DNA of 64,000 bases from Flavitalea plasmicola (GCF_030546645.1 NZ_JAUOTO010000006.1:558001-622000); one strand, 5' to 3'. Counted from the stretch's first letter, positions 7,410 through 15,763 are shown. Numbers and translations: made by a program. The notes: generated by a model not told the origin, from the sequence alone.

Positions 7410-9176
7410 TTAATTACCCAGCACGATCTCTACGCGACGGTTGCGGCTGCGGCCCTCTTCGGTCCTGTTGTCGGCCACAGGCTTGGCGGCGCCAAAACCC
7501 CTGGCATCGATACGGCCGTCCTTCAAACCCTTATGGACTAAATAATCCTTGACAGCGGCTGCCCTCTTTTCGGAAAGGGGGAGGTTGATGGCATCGGTAC
7601 CATTATTGTCTGTATAACCGTTGACTCCCAGTTTCAGACCCTCCGCTACTACGGCCGATTCGAAGATCTCGTCCAGCGTCCTGTAAGAGGACGGCCGGAT
7701 GATGGCGGATCCTGTCTCGAACTCAATGTGGTAGCTGCGCGAGGACACGGCTTCCGTGATCTGATCCGCATATTTCGTTTCGATGGCCTTCCCTTCCAGT
7801 AATTCAGGGTGATTGGAGATCACACTGAGAAGGAAGGATTTGTCCACCGCCTTTTCATAAGGCATAAAGCTGGGCATGATGGAAGGGTACATCTTCACCA
7901 TCAGGTTGCCGAAAGTATTGTAGACGGCCTTATAGCGGTCTACCTTGTCATTGCCCAACCCATAGGTATTGGCCATGTCCGCAAGGTTGAATACGGTCGA
8001 ACCACCCAGGTTCACCGTCATACCACGGATATCCTTTTCGGCTACGCCATTATAGTACTTCAGCCAGTAGGCGGCGTCCTTCTCCTGGTAGAGCTTGGCG
8101 CTGACCTCCGCGGCGAATTGCTTCGCCTCGTTGAAGCTGCGTACCTGGTCTCCTGCCTGCGCCAGCGCAATGATCATGTTCTCGATGTCCGTACGGTGAT
8201 CATTAGCCCATTTTTTGATAGCAATCGTCTGGTTGGGCATCTGCGAAGCATATTGCCTCGTATTGGCGATGGTCACCAACCCACCCTTCTTCGTGGCGAC
8301 GTTCACGTCGCCCGGTGTCCAGGTAGCAACAGCATCCACGCCTACGACGGTATCCCGGCCCGTCGTCTTACCACCGGCTACCACTTTCCTGCTTTCCGTA
8401 TATCCCGTGATATATTTATTCGGCGCATCCAGGAAGTCACTGGCAGCGATCAGGTTAATGGCGGTAGCATCATAAGTGGTCTCGTCAGGGTTGACCTTGA
8501 GGCCATTGTCCCCAGCCCACTTCAGCAGGATATTGACGTCGCCGTCCCTCAGCACACCGGCTACGCATTTGCCAATGGCATTGTGGGGGTCCTGTTTCCA
8601 GGATAAAGGGCCCATCACCTGGTCCTCGCCATACGATTTACCGTGCGCCACTGGGATAATAATCGGCTGATACTCGGCACCCAGGGGTTCCAGCTCCTTG
8701 GACAAAGAGCTCATAAAGGCAGGCATACCGTCACCCATGAAGGTGATGAGGACACCCGTCTCATTAGGGTTGTTCTTATACTCCCCGGCGAACTTCACCA
8801 GGTCGGCCATCTGCTTATTGCAGTCGTCCTGCCTTACATATGAGATGTCCAGGTGCGCCTTGTCAAACAGGGAGTTCTTTGTCGTACGTATGCCACCGTT
8901 GGCATACATACCGGAGAACTGGCTGTTCCAGGCCATGCGCTCCCAGGTGATACGCGTACCGCCATTGACGGCATCGGCATTATCAGGGAGGGGAATAAGG
9001 ACGGCGTCGCCTTTCAACGAAGCTTCAGGGGCATCGGGTAAAATTACCTTACCGACCTCGACGGCCTTCCCGGCTTCTTTCGGACGACCCTGATACCATT
9101 TGACGCTCAGTATGCCTGCCGTAACTACGGCAGCGATGATGAGCAATTTTCCGGCGGGTTTGATTTTGACTGACAT
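7410..9176 (-). CDS. ABC substrate-binding protein fused to an OmpA peptidoglycan-binding domain
   Basis: 588 residues. An uncleaved-looking membrane anchor covers about 9-25, without a lipobox. A periplasmic binding-protein region of the NMT1/phosphate-binding type covers about 70-420. After a linker, an OmpA-like domain runs from about 480 to the end (FETGSAIIRPSS, GVNGYTDNNGTD, LSEKRAAAVKDYLV, SRNRRVEIVLGN), with the Asp and Arg that contact diaminopimelate. The protein would be held to both inner membrane and cell wall while presenting ligand to the downstream permease. Two coiled-coil genes lie directly upstream. The ligand is unknown. Confidence 0.8.
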   Translation of the reverse strand: MSVKIKPAGKLLIIAAVVTAGILSVKWYQGRPKEAGKAVEVGKVILPDAPEASLKGDAVLIPLPDNADAVNGGTRITWERMAWNSQFSGMYANGGIRTTKNSLFDKAHLDISYVRQDDCNKQMADLVKFAGEYKNNPNETGVLITFMGDGMPAFMSSLSKELEPLGAEYQPIIIPVAHGKSYGEDQVMGPLSWKQDPHNAIGKCVAGVLRDGDVNILLKWAGDNGLKVNPDETTYDATAINLIAASDFLDAPNKYITGYTESRKVVAGGKTTGRDTVVGVDAVATWTPGDVNVATKKGGLVTIANTRQYASQMPNQTIAIKKWANDHRTDIENMIIALAQAGDQVRSFNEAKQFAAEVSAKLYQEKDAAYWLKYYNGVAEKDIRGMTVNLGGSTVFNLADMANTYGLGNDKVDRYKAVYNTFGNLMVKMYPSIMPSFMPYEKAVDKSFLLSVISNHPELLEGKAIETKYADQITEAVSSRSYHIEFETGSAIIRPSSYRTLDEIFESAVVAEGLKLGVNGYTDNNGTDAINLPLSEKRAAAVKDYLVHKGLKDGRIDARGFGAAKPVADNRTEEGRSRNRRVEIVLGN

Positions 9177-9207
9177 ATGTTTGTGTTTTACTGGTTTAAA
9201 TAATTAA

Positions 9208-10194
9208 TTAATCTAATAAGCCTTTATAGCGGTCGGGAGTCTTGACATCCTTCAGCCTCCCATTATCCTCCTTCATGGCTCTGCCGCTGTAATTGAAATC
9301 CTTTCCCATGTCAAAGCTGTTGATCAGCTCGATCGCCTGGGCGGATTTCGCTTTATCCTCCAGGTTCTTGTCGTCCATGAACCGGGAGGTGACATCGATG
9401 GCGGACTTGATATGCCCGATCTTTTCACCGATGTTGACTTTTAAGATGGCCAGGGCCTTTTCCGCATCCTGGTTTAGCTCATCGTCCCCCTTGAAAGCCT
9501 TCATGGCGCTGGTGACGGCAGAAAGCCCCGTGGTGACGGAATAATAGAGGTCCTTCTTTGCCTCCAGGTCCAGCTTGGCATCTTCCAGCATGATGCCGCT
9601 CTCTTCATAAGCAGCATCGGCAAAGCTTACCAGCTTGTTCAGGTCGCCTACGATAGGCGTAACATTATCGATGTACTCTCGGCAACGAATCACATTGTTG
9701 GCGTACAGGTCGATCTGCCTGCTATTGGCGTTCTCCGACTGAAGGATCTTCACTTTCTTTATATTGAGCTGCAATTCCTTTTCTTTTTCACCTAGCTTTT
9801 CCATCAGCTCGCTCTGCTTGCCTTTTAGACGACCGGATTGACGGAACAGGATCTCCCTGTCCTTATATCCCTGGTCAATCTTCGCCTGCAGGATGTTGAA
9901 TGGGTTTAGCTCGATGGCCAGCCCGATAGAATAGTTGGCGATGAAGGCCGAGAAATACTTCAGGGCACGCCAGAACTTCCTGCTGCTGACGATCATCAGC
10001 AGAAATCCCATCACCACACCGCCGATGATGAGGTTTACCAGGTTCCAGGTCACCGTCACCAGCCAGGGCAGTACGTAAGTGAGGAACCCATAGGCCAGCC
10101 CCGCAAAAAGGGACAGACCGATGATGGCCGTGGCGATATTCTTAGGTTCGCTCCACCAGCCGGGAGTCTTTGTTTTTTCAATCAGCTTGTTCAT
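9208..10194 (-). CDS. membrane-anchored coiled-coil protein of unknown function
   Basis: 328 residues from the ATG at 10194; an ATG two codons upstream (10198-10200) is equally possible. Two adjacent hydrophobic segments at about 22-44 and 48-70 form a hairpin. A long charged helical region rich in Lys, Glu and Leu follows at about 88-300, with heptad-like spacing in the GRLKGKQSELMEKLGEKEKE area. I recognise no named family. The shape, a membrane-proximal helical coiled coil, recalls PspA/ESCRT-III-like membrane-remodelling proteins, but this is only a resemblance. It sits between the Gly-rich coiled-coil gene (13 bases) and the SBP-OmpA gene (31 bases), so a joint role is likely. Confidence 0.6.
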   Translation of the reverse strand: MNKLIEKTKTPGWWSEPKNIATAIIGLSLFAGLAYGFLTYVLPWLVTVTWNLVNLIIGGVVMGFLLMIVSSRKFWRALKYFSAFIANYSIGLAIELNPFNILQAKIDQGYKDREILFRQSGRLKGKQSELMEKLGEKEKELQLNIKKVKILQSENANSRQIDLYANNVIRCREYIDNVTPIVGDLNKLVSFADAAYEESGIMLEDAKLDLEAKKDLYYSVTTGLSAVTSAMKAFKGDDELNQDAEKALAILKVNIGEKIGHIKSAIDVTSRFMDDKNLEDKAKSAQAIELINSFDMGKDFNYSGRAMKEDNGRLKDVKTPDRYKGLLD

Positions 10195-10207
10195 GGTCAT
10201 TTGGTTT

Positions 10208-10951
10208 TTAACGTTGATGTATATATTGTTTTATCTTCTCGATGTCTCCGGCTATCTGCTGCTTTCTGGCAGCGCTTTCCGCCGTATAATCACCGGACCT
10301 GCCCGTGATCTTCTGCTCACTTTCCCTGATCTCAGCCTGCAGGGCGACGATCTGGTTTTGGAGTTCACTGATCTCTTTCGAAAGGGTCCGGATCCGTTCG
10401 CTCTTTTCTTCCGCCGCTGCTTTTTTGCCATGCACTTTTTCCTGCAAGGCGGCCTCTACGGTGGAATGGAATCGCGCCGCGTCCGCGTCCAGTACCCGCA
10501 GGTATTCCTCCGCGGTGGACAATAGTTTCTCCTTCGTCAGGCCCTGGACCTGCAGGCCCGCATAGGCGGCGCAAAACCGGGAGAATTCATCAGGCACCGC
10601 TTTCAGGGCCGCCACCATCTTCGAGAACTCGAAGTAGTCGGGACCGGGAATATTCGCCTCGCTGAACAGCTTGTCGAAATATTCTTCCATACGGGTATCT
10701 CCACGCACAGTGCTTACGCCTGTATTTCCGGCGCTCGTTCCACCTGGGCTTACGTTCCCCTCGGAACCTCCCTGCGCACCCCCTCCCTCCGCACCGGCGC
10801 CCTCTCCCTGTCCGGGCGATGCCGCACGACTCTGCTCTCCGCCCGCCGCACCTGCGTTTGCTGTTTGTTTATTGTTGTCGGTAGTTGCCGTCTTGTCGGG
10901 GGGTGTCACCTCTATGAATGCCGACAGGATCTTTTTTCCAAAACTTGCCAT
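10208..10951 (-). CDS. Gly/Ala-rich coiled-coil protein of unknown function
   Basis: 247 residues. A short amphipathic start (SFGKKILSAFIEV) is followed by a low-complexity linker of Gly, Ala, Ser, Gln and Glu at about 20-85. A compact helical domain covers about 86-150 (MEEYFDKLFSEANIPGPDYFEF), and a coiled coil covers about 155-245. No signal peptide or membrane span is visible, so it is probably cytoplasmic, perhaps peripherally membrane-bound through its first helix. It is separated from the membrane coiled-coil gene by 13 bases. The linker is GC-rich and looks disordered. I do not recognise the family. Confidence 0.55.
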   Translation of the reverse strand: MASFGKKILSAFIEVTPPDKTATTDNNKQTANAGAAGGEQSRAASPGQGEGAGAEGGGAQGGSEGNVSPGGTSAGNTGVSTVRGDTRMEEYFDKLFSEANIPGPDYFEFSKMVAALKAVPDEFSRFCAAYAGLQVQGLTKEKLLSTAEEYLRVLDADAARFHSTVEAALQEKVHGKKAAAEEKSERIRTLSKEISELQNQIVALQAEIRESEQKITGRSGDYTAESAARKQQIAGDIEKIKQYIHQR

Positions 10952-11058
10952 GGTTGTTGATTTTAGTGGTTAACAAAAAGTCTTTATCGTTAGGGCATAG
11001 CTACGCCAGGCACAACCGTTGGCGGTTATAGCACACCGTGGTAACTATTGTCCCGGCG

Positions 11059-11220
11059 TTATTGCATCAGCATAGTGGTAAGGAGGATATTTTCCCGCAT
11101 GATGGCGGTGACATTGACCTTCCGGCCAGGCGCCTTGGCTTGACTGTTTGTCAACTGGCGAAGGATAAGGAAGATGGCGATAGAGCACAACAGGGCTATA
11201 GCTCCAATGATCTTTTTCAT
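11059..11220 (-). CDS. 53-residue single-span membrane peptide
   Basis: A minus-strand reading frame from the ATG at 11220 to the TAA at 11059-11061 encodes 53 residues. It opens with MKKIIGAIALLCSIAIF, a clear single membrane segment, followed by a short polar tail containing KAPGRK and a Met-rich end. It lies 107 bases upstream of the coiled-coil gene on the same strand and is probably the first gene of the ABC cluster. No lipobox precedes its only Cys (residue 12). It is real only if conserved in relatives, but the hydrophobic start and position make chance unlikely. Confidence 0.5.
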   Translation of the reverse strand: MKKIIGAIALLCSIAIFLILRQLTNSQAKAPGRKVNVTAIMRENILLTTMLMQ

Positions 11221-11770
11221 TTTCTGACTGATTAAAAAATAAGCGTTGTTTCGTAAAGGTGTATGCGCTTCCCGGGCGTTGCCGACCCTTACCTGGTTAC
11301 TTGCGGAATTTTGCTGGGGAACTTTCTAGCAGCTGGAGATTTCCGGTAGTCTGGCCAGGTCGAGTGGATAATAGCCAGATAAAAACTCCATATAAGATTT
11401 CATGTTCGGTGGGAGACTAGCTCCGTTTTGTTTGATGGAGTAAAGATATATCGGGTTTGCCCCTCATTGTTAGTACATACGGGTGGATCGGTCCTTTTTG
11501 TGGAACATCGGTTAAGTACCTGGGATAAACGGCAAAATAGGTGGCTGAGCGCGAAATATCGGGTCTGAGCGGTATTTTTGGACTTATGAATGGCTGCCGG
11601 GCTTTAGGAGCGGTAATTGTGCCTTTTGCAGCGGGCAGGGATTGTTACCCAGTTGCATAAAGAACGGTGTAAACCAAGCCCAGTAAGGGTTTCCCGATTT
11701 TGTATTGATACGTTGTTGCATTTATGTAACTTCCTGTACACTACAAACCACTTTATTTAAAACACGCACC
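11221..11770. other. intergenic region between divergent transcription units
   Basis: 550 bases without a convincing gene. It should hold the promoter of the minus-strand ABC cluster and the promoter of the esterase on the plus strand. On the plus strand, TATTTTTG at 11573-11580 matches the Bacteroidota -7 box but has no TTTG at the expected distance upstream. I found no clear -7 box for the minus strand, no tRNA-like fold and no repeat. Confidence 0.4.
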
Positions 11771-12640
11771 ATGCACATAAGAGTTTCACGCGCCCTGCCC
11801 TCGCTCATTTTCACCTTGCTGACCTTATCCTGCTCCGCCCAGAACACCCCGCTCCAGGTCCCCCTCTGGCTCAATGGCGCTCCGGGATTCGAGAGCAGGC
11901 GCAATATTCCCGAAGAGGCAAAAGACTATTGGGTAAAGACCATCCACAATCCCTCTATCGCCGTTTACCTGCCCCCAAAGGAAAAAGCCACGGGAGCCGC
12001 CGTCGTCATCTGCCCGGGAGGAGGCCACCGGCTGCTGGTATACAATGCCGAAGGACGGGACGCTGCTCTCTACCTCAATAGCCTGGGCGTGGCAGCCTTC
12101 GTGTTGAAGTATAGACTCTTTAGACAGGATTCCTCCTATAGCCTGGAAAAAGACGTAAAGATGGATGCTTACAGGGCCATGCGGCTCGTACGCAGCAGAG
12201 CCAATGAATGGGGAGTAGATACAGGAAGAGTGGGCATGCTGGGATTTTCCGCGGGAGGCGAGGTCGTCGCGCTGGTGGCCTATGCTCCCGGTATGGGAGA
12301 CCCGCATGCATCCGATCCTATCGACCGACTCAATGGCAGGCCCAATTTTCAAATGCTGGTATACCCCGGGCCCCTGGGGATACCGGACATGGTTCCTAAA
12401 GACGCACCTCCCGCCTTTCTCATCGCCGCAAATGATGACGAATGCTGCGCCGTCCCCATCGTAAAACTATTGGAAAGGTACCGGGAGGCAAAAGCTCCTG
12501 TGGAAGCCCACATTCTTTCGGGAGGCAGCCATGGCTTCAATATGGGCAATCGCAGCAAACTGCAGGCCGTGAAGACATGGCCGCAGCGTATGGCAGATTG
12601 GATGGCGGATATGAATTTATTGACGTCCAAAAAACAATAA
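11771..12640 (+). CDS. secreted alpha/beta hydrolase (acetyl-xylan esterase/BD-FAE-like)
   Basis: 289 residues from the ATG at 11771, chosen because it opens with a Sec signal (residues 1-24, ending CSAQ). The oxyanion region is VVICPGGGH, the nucleophile elbow is GFSAGG, and the terminal His lies in GGSHGF; an Asp in ANDDE fits the triad. This arrangement is that of the esterase/lipase group containing acetyl-xylan and feruloyl esterases of polysaccharide degraders. It is presumably periplasmic. It is transcribed alone: no gene follows on this strand for 900 bases. The substrate is inferred from the family only. Confidence 0.75.
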   Translation: MHIRVSRALPSLIFTLLTLSCSAQNTPLQVPLWLNGAPGFESRRNIPEEAKDYWVKTIHNPSIAVYLPPKEKATGAAVVICPGGGHRLLVYNAEGRDAALYLNSLGVAAFVLKYRLFRQDSSYSLEKDVKMDAYRAMRLVRSRANEWGVDTGRVGMLGFSAGGEVVALVAYAPGMGDPHASDPIDRLNGRPNFQMLVYPGPLGIPDMVPKDAPPAFLIAANDDECCAVPIVKLLERYREAKAPVEAHILSGGSHGFNMGNRSKLQAVKTWPQRMADWMADMNLLTSKKQ

Positions 12641-12647
12641 CCAGGCA

Positions 12648-12679
12648 CAAAAAAAGTCCCCGGCAAGACTACCGGGGAC
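12648..12679. terminator. intrinsic terminator hairpin with A-tract on the left
   Basis: GTCCCCGG (12656-12663) pairs perfectly with CCGGGGAC (12672-12679) around an 8-base loop. The eight A residues just left of it become a T-run on the minus strand, so it best terminates minus-strand transcription arriving from 12855-13442. It also sits 15 bases after the esterase stop and may act in both directions. Confidence 0.65.
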
Positions 12680-12717
12680 ATACTAATCAAAGTGTTTTAA
12701 CCATTAAACCTTATCCT

Positions 12718-12771
12718 ATGAAGAGACAAAGCTACATCAGGATTGCCTCTATATTTAGATTCTACGCCTAA
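12718..12771 (+). CDS. possible 17-residue peptide
   Basis: An ATG at 12718 opens a 17-codon frame, MKRQSYIRIASIFRFYA, ending in TAA at 12769-12771. It is basic and aromatic. It lies between the hairpin at 12656-12679 and the next gene, which is on the other strand, so it would be a free-standing tiny gene. Only the frame itself supports it; no homology can be claimed. Confidence 0.2.
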   Translation: MKRQSYIRIASIFRFYA

Positions 12772-12854
12772 GAGTTTACACTTTAGGATCAAACTTTAAT
12801 GAAAACTTAGTAATACCCTTAGAAAGAACCTCGACAAATGTCGTCCGGAGAGGT

Positions 12855-13442
12855 TCATTTCTTTTTGGGAGCAGCCTTCTTCCCTACAGGGGTAGCCGCA
12901 GCGTGCTGTTTGGCCAGCTCTTCTTCTTCAGAAATGGTATAAGGCTCCGGTATTGGAAGATCATCGATAATATCCGGCATCATAAAAATGACATTGGCCA
13001 CCTTATTGTAGTTGAGGTCGAAAAGCCGCCAGGTCTCACCCTCATCCTTGGACTGGGCTAGGAGATAGGTGACGAGATGAAATTTCTTGTCCTCGCGGTG
13101 GATAAAGCGGGATTCACGGATAACGCATTGCCATTGATCGTCCTTTGATTTCAGGGTCATGACACTCACCTCCGCGGGAGGTTCCTCTATAGAGCTGACA
13201 GTCCGTGCATAGGACTTCTGGATATGCTCGATAAAACCATCTTTCCCCCCATAGTGCTTCAAAACACTCAAAGGGGCCAGATCCGCATAGGCGGACCAAC
13301 TCTTATAAGCATCCGTCTTAATTAGGCTGTCAGCGAAAAATAGGGCCCTTTGCTTTATCTTTACCGTGTCGGGCTGGGAAAATACGGCAGGAATAGATAC
13401 AAATAAGGTCAGGATGACCGTTAAGGGTACTTTTGTCTTCAT
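12855..13442 (-). CDS. exported protein of unknown function
   Basis: 195 residues from the ATG at 13442, chosen because a Sec signal peptide (MKTKVPLTVILTLFVSIPAVFSQ pattern, cleavage after about residue 21) starts there; an upstream start adds 16 non-signal residues. The mature part is an alpha+beta domain whose size and pattern recall small DUF-type proteins with a helix, several strands and a WRLFDLN motif. The C-terminus is a basic tail ending KKAAPKKK. No catalytic motif is visible. It stands alone on the minus strand, with the terminator at 12656-12679 downstream. Function unknown. Confidence 0.6.
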   Translation of the reverse strand: MKTKVPLTVILTLFVSIPAVFSQPDTVKIKQRALFFADSLIKTDAYKSWSAYADLAPLSVLKHYGGKDGFIEHIQKSYARTVSSIEEPPAEVSVMTLKSKDDQWQCVIRESRFIHREDKKFHLVTYLLAQSKDEGETWRLFDLNYNKVANVIFMMPDIIDDLPIPEPYTISEEEELAKQHAAATPVGKKAAPKKK

Positions 13443-13552
13443 GGGATATTGACTTTGAATGCCAAAATAATACAAAAACCTGGCCGGCACAAGGTAATTT
13501 ATCGTTTTTTATAGTATCTTGATTCACTTAGAAAATCTCCATAATTGCATCT

Positions 13553-14581
13553 ATGTCAAGGAAAACTGATTTCGTCCATTCAACAAAGCAAGAGCCCCAC
13601 CGTCTCCGAACAAGACAGATCCTTAAGCAACACCCCGAAGTCCGCCAACTCATCGGAAAGAATAAATATACCTTTTTCGCCATATTAGGTCTCGTAGGCT
13701 TTCAGATAGTACTGGCGGGGCTCGTAAGCGCTCAGTCATGGTGGATCGTGTTCGGTGCCGCCTATTTGCTGGGAGCCTTTGCAGATCACTCCCTGTTCGT
13801 CATGATCCACGAGTGTGCGCATCACCTCCTTTTTAAGAGCAGGGCCTCCAATCGCCTTTCCGGCATCCTGGCCAACCTTCCCCAGATCTTCCCCAGCAGC
13901 GTATCCTTCGAGCGCTACCATATCAAACATCATTCTTTCCAAGGCGTTCACGAGCTGGATGCCGACCTGCCCAATAAGTGGGAGGCAAAGCTGATCAATA
14001 ACTATTTCGTTGGAAAGGTGATCTGGCTGCTGTTCTATCCCGTTTTCCAGGTATTTCGTATTTCCCGTCTTAAGGAGATCAAGCCCTTTGATAAATGGGT
14101 AGCACTGAACTGGCTGGCCGAGATCGCTTTCACCGCCGGTATCTGGTATGCCTTTGGCCCTAAAGCCATCGTTTACCTCCTCGCCAGCTTCTTCTTCTCC
14201 GTCGGCCTGCACCCCTTGGGCGCCCGTTGGATCCAGGAACACTACCTCACCCATGACGAAGAACAGGAGACATTCAGCTATTATGGTGTATTGAATGTTG
14301 TCGCGTTCAATGTGGGTTATCACAATGAACACCATGATTTCCCTTCCATTCCCTGGAATAAATTGCCCCAGATCAAAAAGACCGCTCCCGGCTATTACGA
14401 CAGCCTTTATTCGCACAGATCATGGACGAAATTATTCTTCCGCTTCCTGTTCGACAGGGAAATATCGCTCTATCATCGGGTTGTCAGAAAGGATAGAGGC
14501 AAGGTAAAACTGACGGACGAATCCAGGCCGGATCAGGACCTCGTGGCGGCAGAGCGCAGCGGGACAATGGCCAGCGTCTAA
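13553..14581 (+). CDS. dihydroceramide delta-4 desaturase-like fatty acid desaturase
   Basis: 342 residues. Histidine boxes are HECAHH (86-91), HIKHH (123-127) and HNEHH (257-261), plus IQEHY at 228-231; together they bind the di-iron centre of membrane desaturases. The arrangement and several long stretches follow eukaryotic sphingolipid delta-4 desaturases (DEGS): an N-terminal HPEVRQL, the RYHIKHH and DADLP segments, and FNVGYHNEHHDFP near the end. About four membrane spans are visible. The likely reaction is O2-dependent introduction of a double bond into a long-chain base of ceramide; Bacteroidota make sphingolipids. It converges on the AraC gene with overlapping stops. Confidence 0.82.
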   Translation: MSRKTDFVHSTKQEPHRLRTRQILKQHPEVRQLIGKNKYTFFAILGLVGFQIVLAGLVSAQSWWIVFGAAYLLGAFADHSLFVMIHECAHHLLFKSRASNRLSGILANLPQIFPSSVSFERYHIKHHSFQGVHELDADLPNKWEAKLINNYFVGKVIWLLFYPVFQVFRISRLKEIKPFDKWVALNWLAEIAFTAGIWYAFGPKAIVYLLASFFFSVGLHPLGARWIQEHYLTHDEEQETFSYYGVLNVVAFNVGYHNEHHDFPSIPWNKLPQIKKTAPGYYDSLYSHRSWTKLFFRFLFDREISLYHRVVRKDRGKVKLTDESRPDQDLVAAERSGTMASV

Positions 14582-15456
14582 ATAAATACCCTCGTTCCGG
14601 AATTGAAGTTCTCCCGGAATTCCTTGGGCGTACAGGTCTTTTTCTTCTTGAAGATCCTGTTGAAATTGGAAATATTATTGAACCCGCAGTTGTAGGAGAT
14701 CTCCGCAATAGAATGAGTAGTGTCAATAAGCATCCTGGACGCATGCCCCAATCTTATCTCGTTGAGACTGTCGATGAATGTATTTCCCGTCCGTTTCTTG
14801 ATAAATCGGCTGAAGGAGACCTCCGTCATATTCACCAGCCTGGCTACTTCTCCCAGCGTTATGGACTTGTCATAATTGTTGTTCATGTATTCAAAGGCCT
14901 TTTCAATGCGCCGGCTGTTATACGTAAAATGCTCGTTGGTGAAGGAAGCGTCCGACAACGTGCGCATGTTACGGGAAATAGAGAGGTCATGGAGGATGGA
15001 CAATAGCTCCAGCACAGAGTCAAAGCCATTCTTCTGGTTGAGCGAAAGGATACGGGGAGCCACAGCCGTTGCTGTCTCCCTCGAAAAAAGAATGCCCTTC
15101 TGGGACCGCTCCATCATGCTCCGGATAAAGCTGAGCTGATTCCTCCGCAACAGCTTGTCCTCGAAAAGATCCTTATGCCATTGGATCGTCACTTCCCGGA
15201 TCTCCTCGCTCTTGCATTGGTGTGTGAACCAGGCATGGTAGAGATTGGGGCCCACCAAAACAAGCTCCAGGTCGTCGATGACATCGATATGATCACCTAC
15301 AATGCGCCGCGCCCCCCTCGCATTGATGATCAAATTCAATTCCAGCTCTTCATGGTAATGAAGAGGGAAACTGAACTCTTTTTTTAAACGGGAAAAAATA
15401 GTGAAGCAGTCGTTTTGCGTAAGAGGTGTGATCTCTCTGATGATATTCGTGCTCAT
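14578..15456 (-). CDS. AraC-family regulator with cupin N-domain
   Basis: 292 residues from the ATG at 15456; a start 12 codons upstream is possible but sits in the control region. The N-terminal half has a cupin-like sugar-sensing fold (FPLHYHEELELNLII). The C-terminal 100 residues form the double helix-turn-helix of AraC proteins (LGEVARLVNMTEVSFSRFIK, then AEISYNCGFNNISNFNRIFKK). It is divergent from the symporter-mannosylglucose phosphorylase operon across a 307-base gap, so it most likely controls that operon in response to a mannose-containing sugar; the control link is inference. Confidence 0.9.
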   Translation of the reverse strand: MSTNIIREITPLTQNDCFTIFSRLKKEFSFPLHYHEELELNLIINARGARRIVGDHIDVIDDLELVLVGPNLYHAWFTHQCKSEEIREVTIQWHKDLFEDKLLRRNQLSFIRSMMERSQKGILFSRETATAVAPRILSLNQKNGFDSVLELLSILHDLSISRNMRTLSDASFTNEHFTYNSRRIEKAFEYMNNNYDKSITLGEVARLVNMTEVSFSRFIKKRTGNTFIDSLNEIRLGHASRMLIDTTHSIAEISYNCGFNNISNFNRIFKKKKTCTPKEFRENFNSGTRVFI

Positions 15457-15671
15457 ATAGCCGCTCGTTAAGGTATAATAAATATATCCCAAACCCTCGT
15501 AACTCAGGAGGATTGTCAGATTACTATAAAGTTCGGATAAAATAGTATAGGATGAGGGTGAAAGTGTAAAAATTAATCTATCTGCTGTAAATCACGTATT
15601 TAAATTGATTGCATTATATAATACTGCTTCGATAAGTTCTTTAACGTCCAATCTGGGATAAAATATCATTA

Positions 15672-15701
15672 GTTTTTAGGCAATCCCGGAACATATATTT
15701 G
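15672..15701 (+). promoter_or_regulatory. candidate promoter of the mannosylglucose operon
   Basis: TATATTTG at 15694-15701 matches the Bacteroidota -7 box TAnnTTTG exactly. A T-rich stretch (TTTTTAG) starts about 20 bases upstream in place of a clear TTTG, as expected for an activator-dependent promoter. The symporter ATG is 63 bases downstream. Confidence 0.5.
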
Positions 15702-15763
15702 CCGTTATAAATCCTCTCGGCACATTCACAAGACCTTCCCGTCAAAAGTGATAGCTTAGTCGC

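Noticed and set aside
7809-8606. 265-codon plus-strand frame opposite the SBP-OmpA gene
   Set aside because: It lies wholly antisense to a gene with clear domains, has no recognisable motif, and shows a His/Arg-rich composition typical of a shadow frame.
11038-11235. 65-codon plus-strand frame
   Set aside because: The opposite strand holds the 53-residue peptide with a membrane span and a sensible position; the plus-strand frame has no such features.
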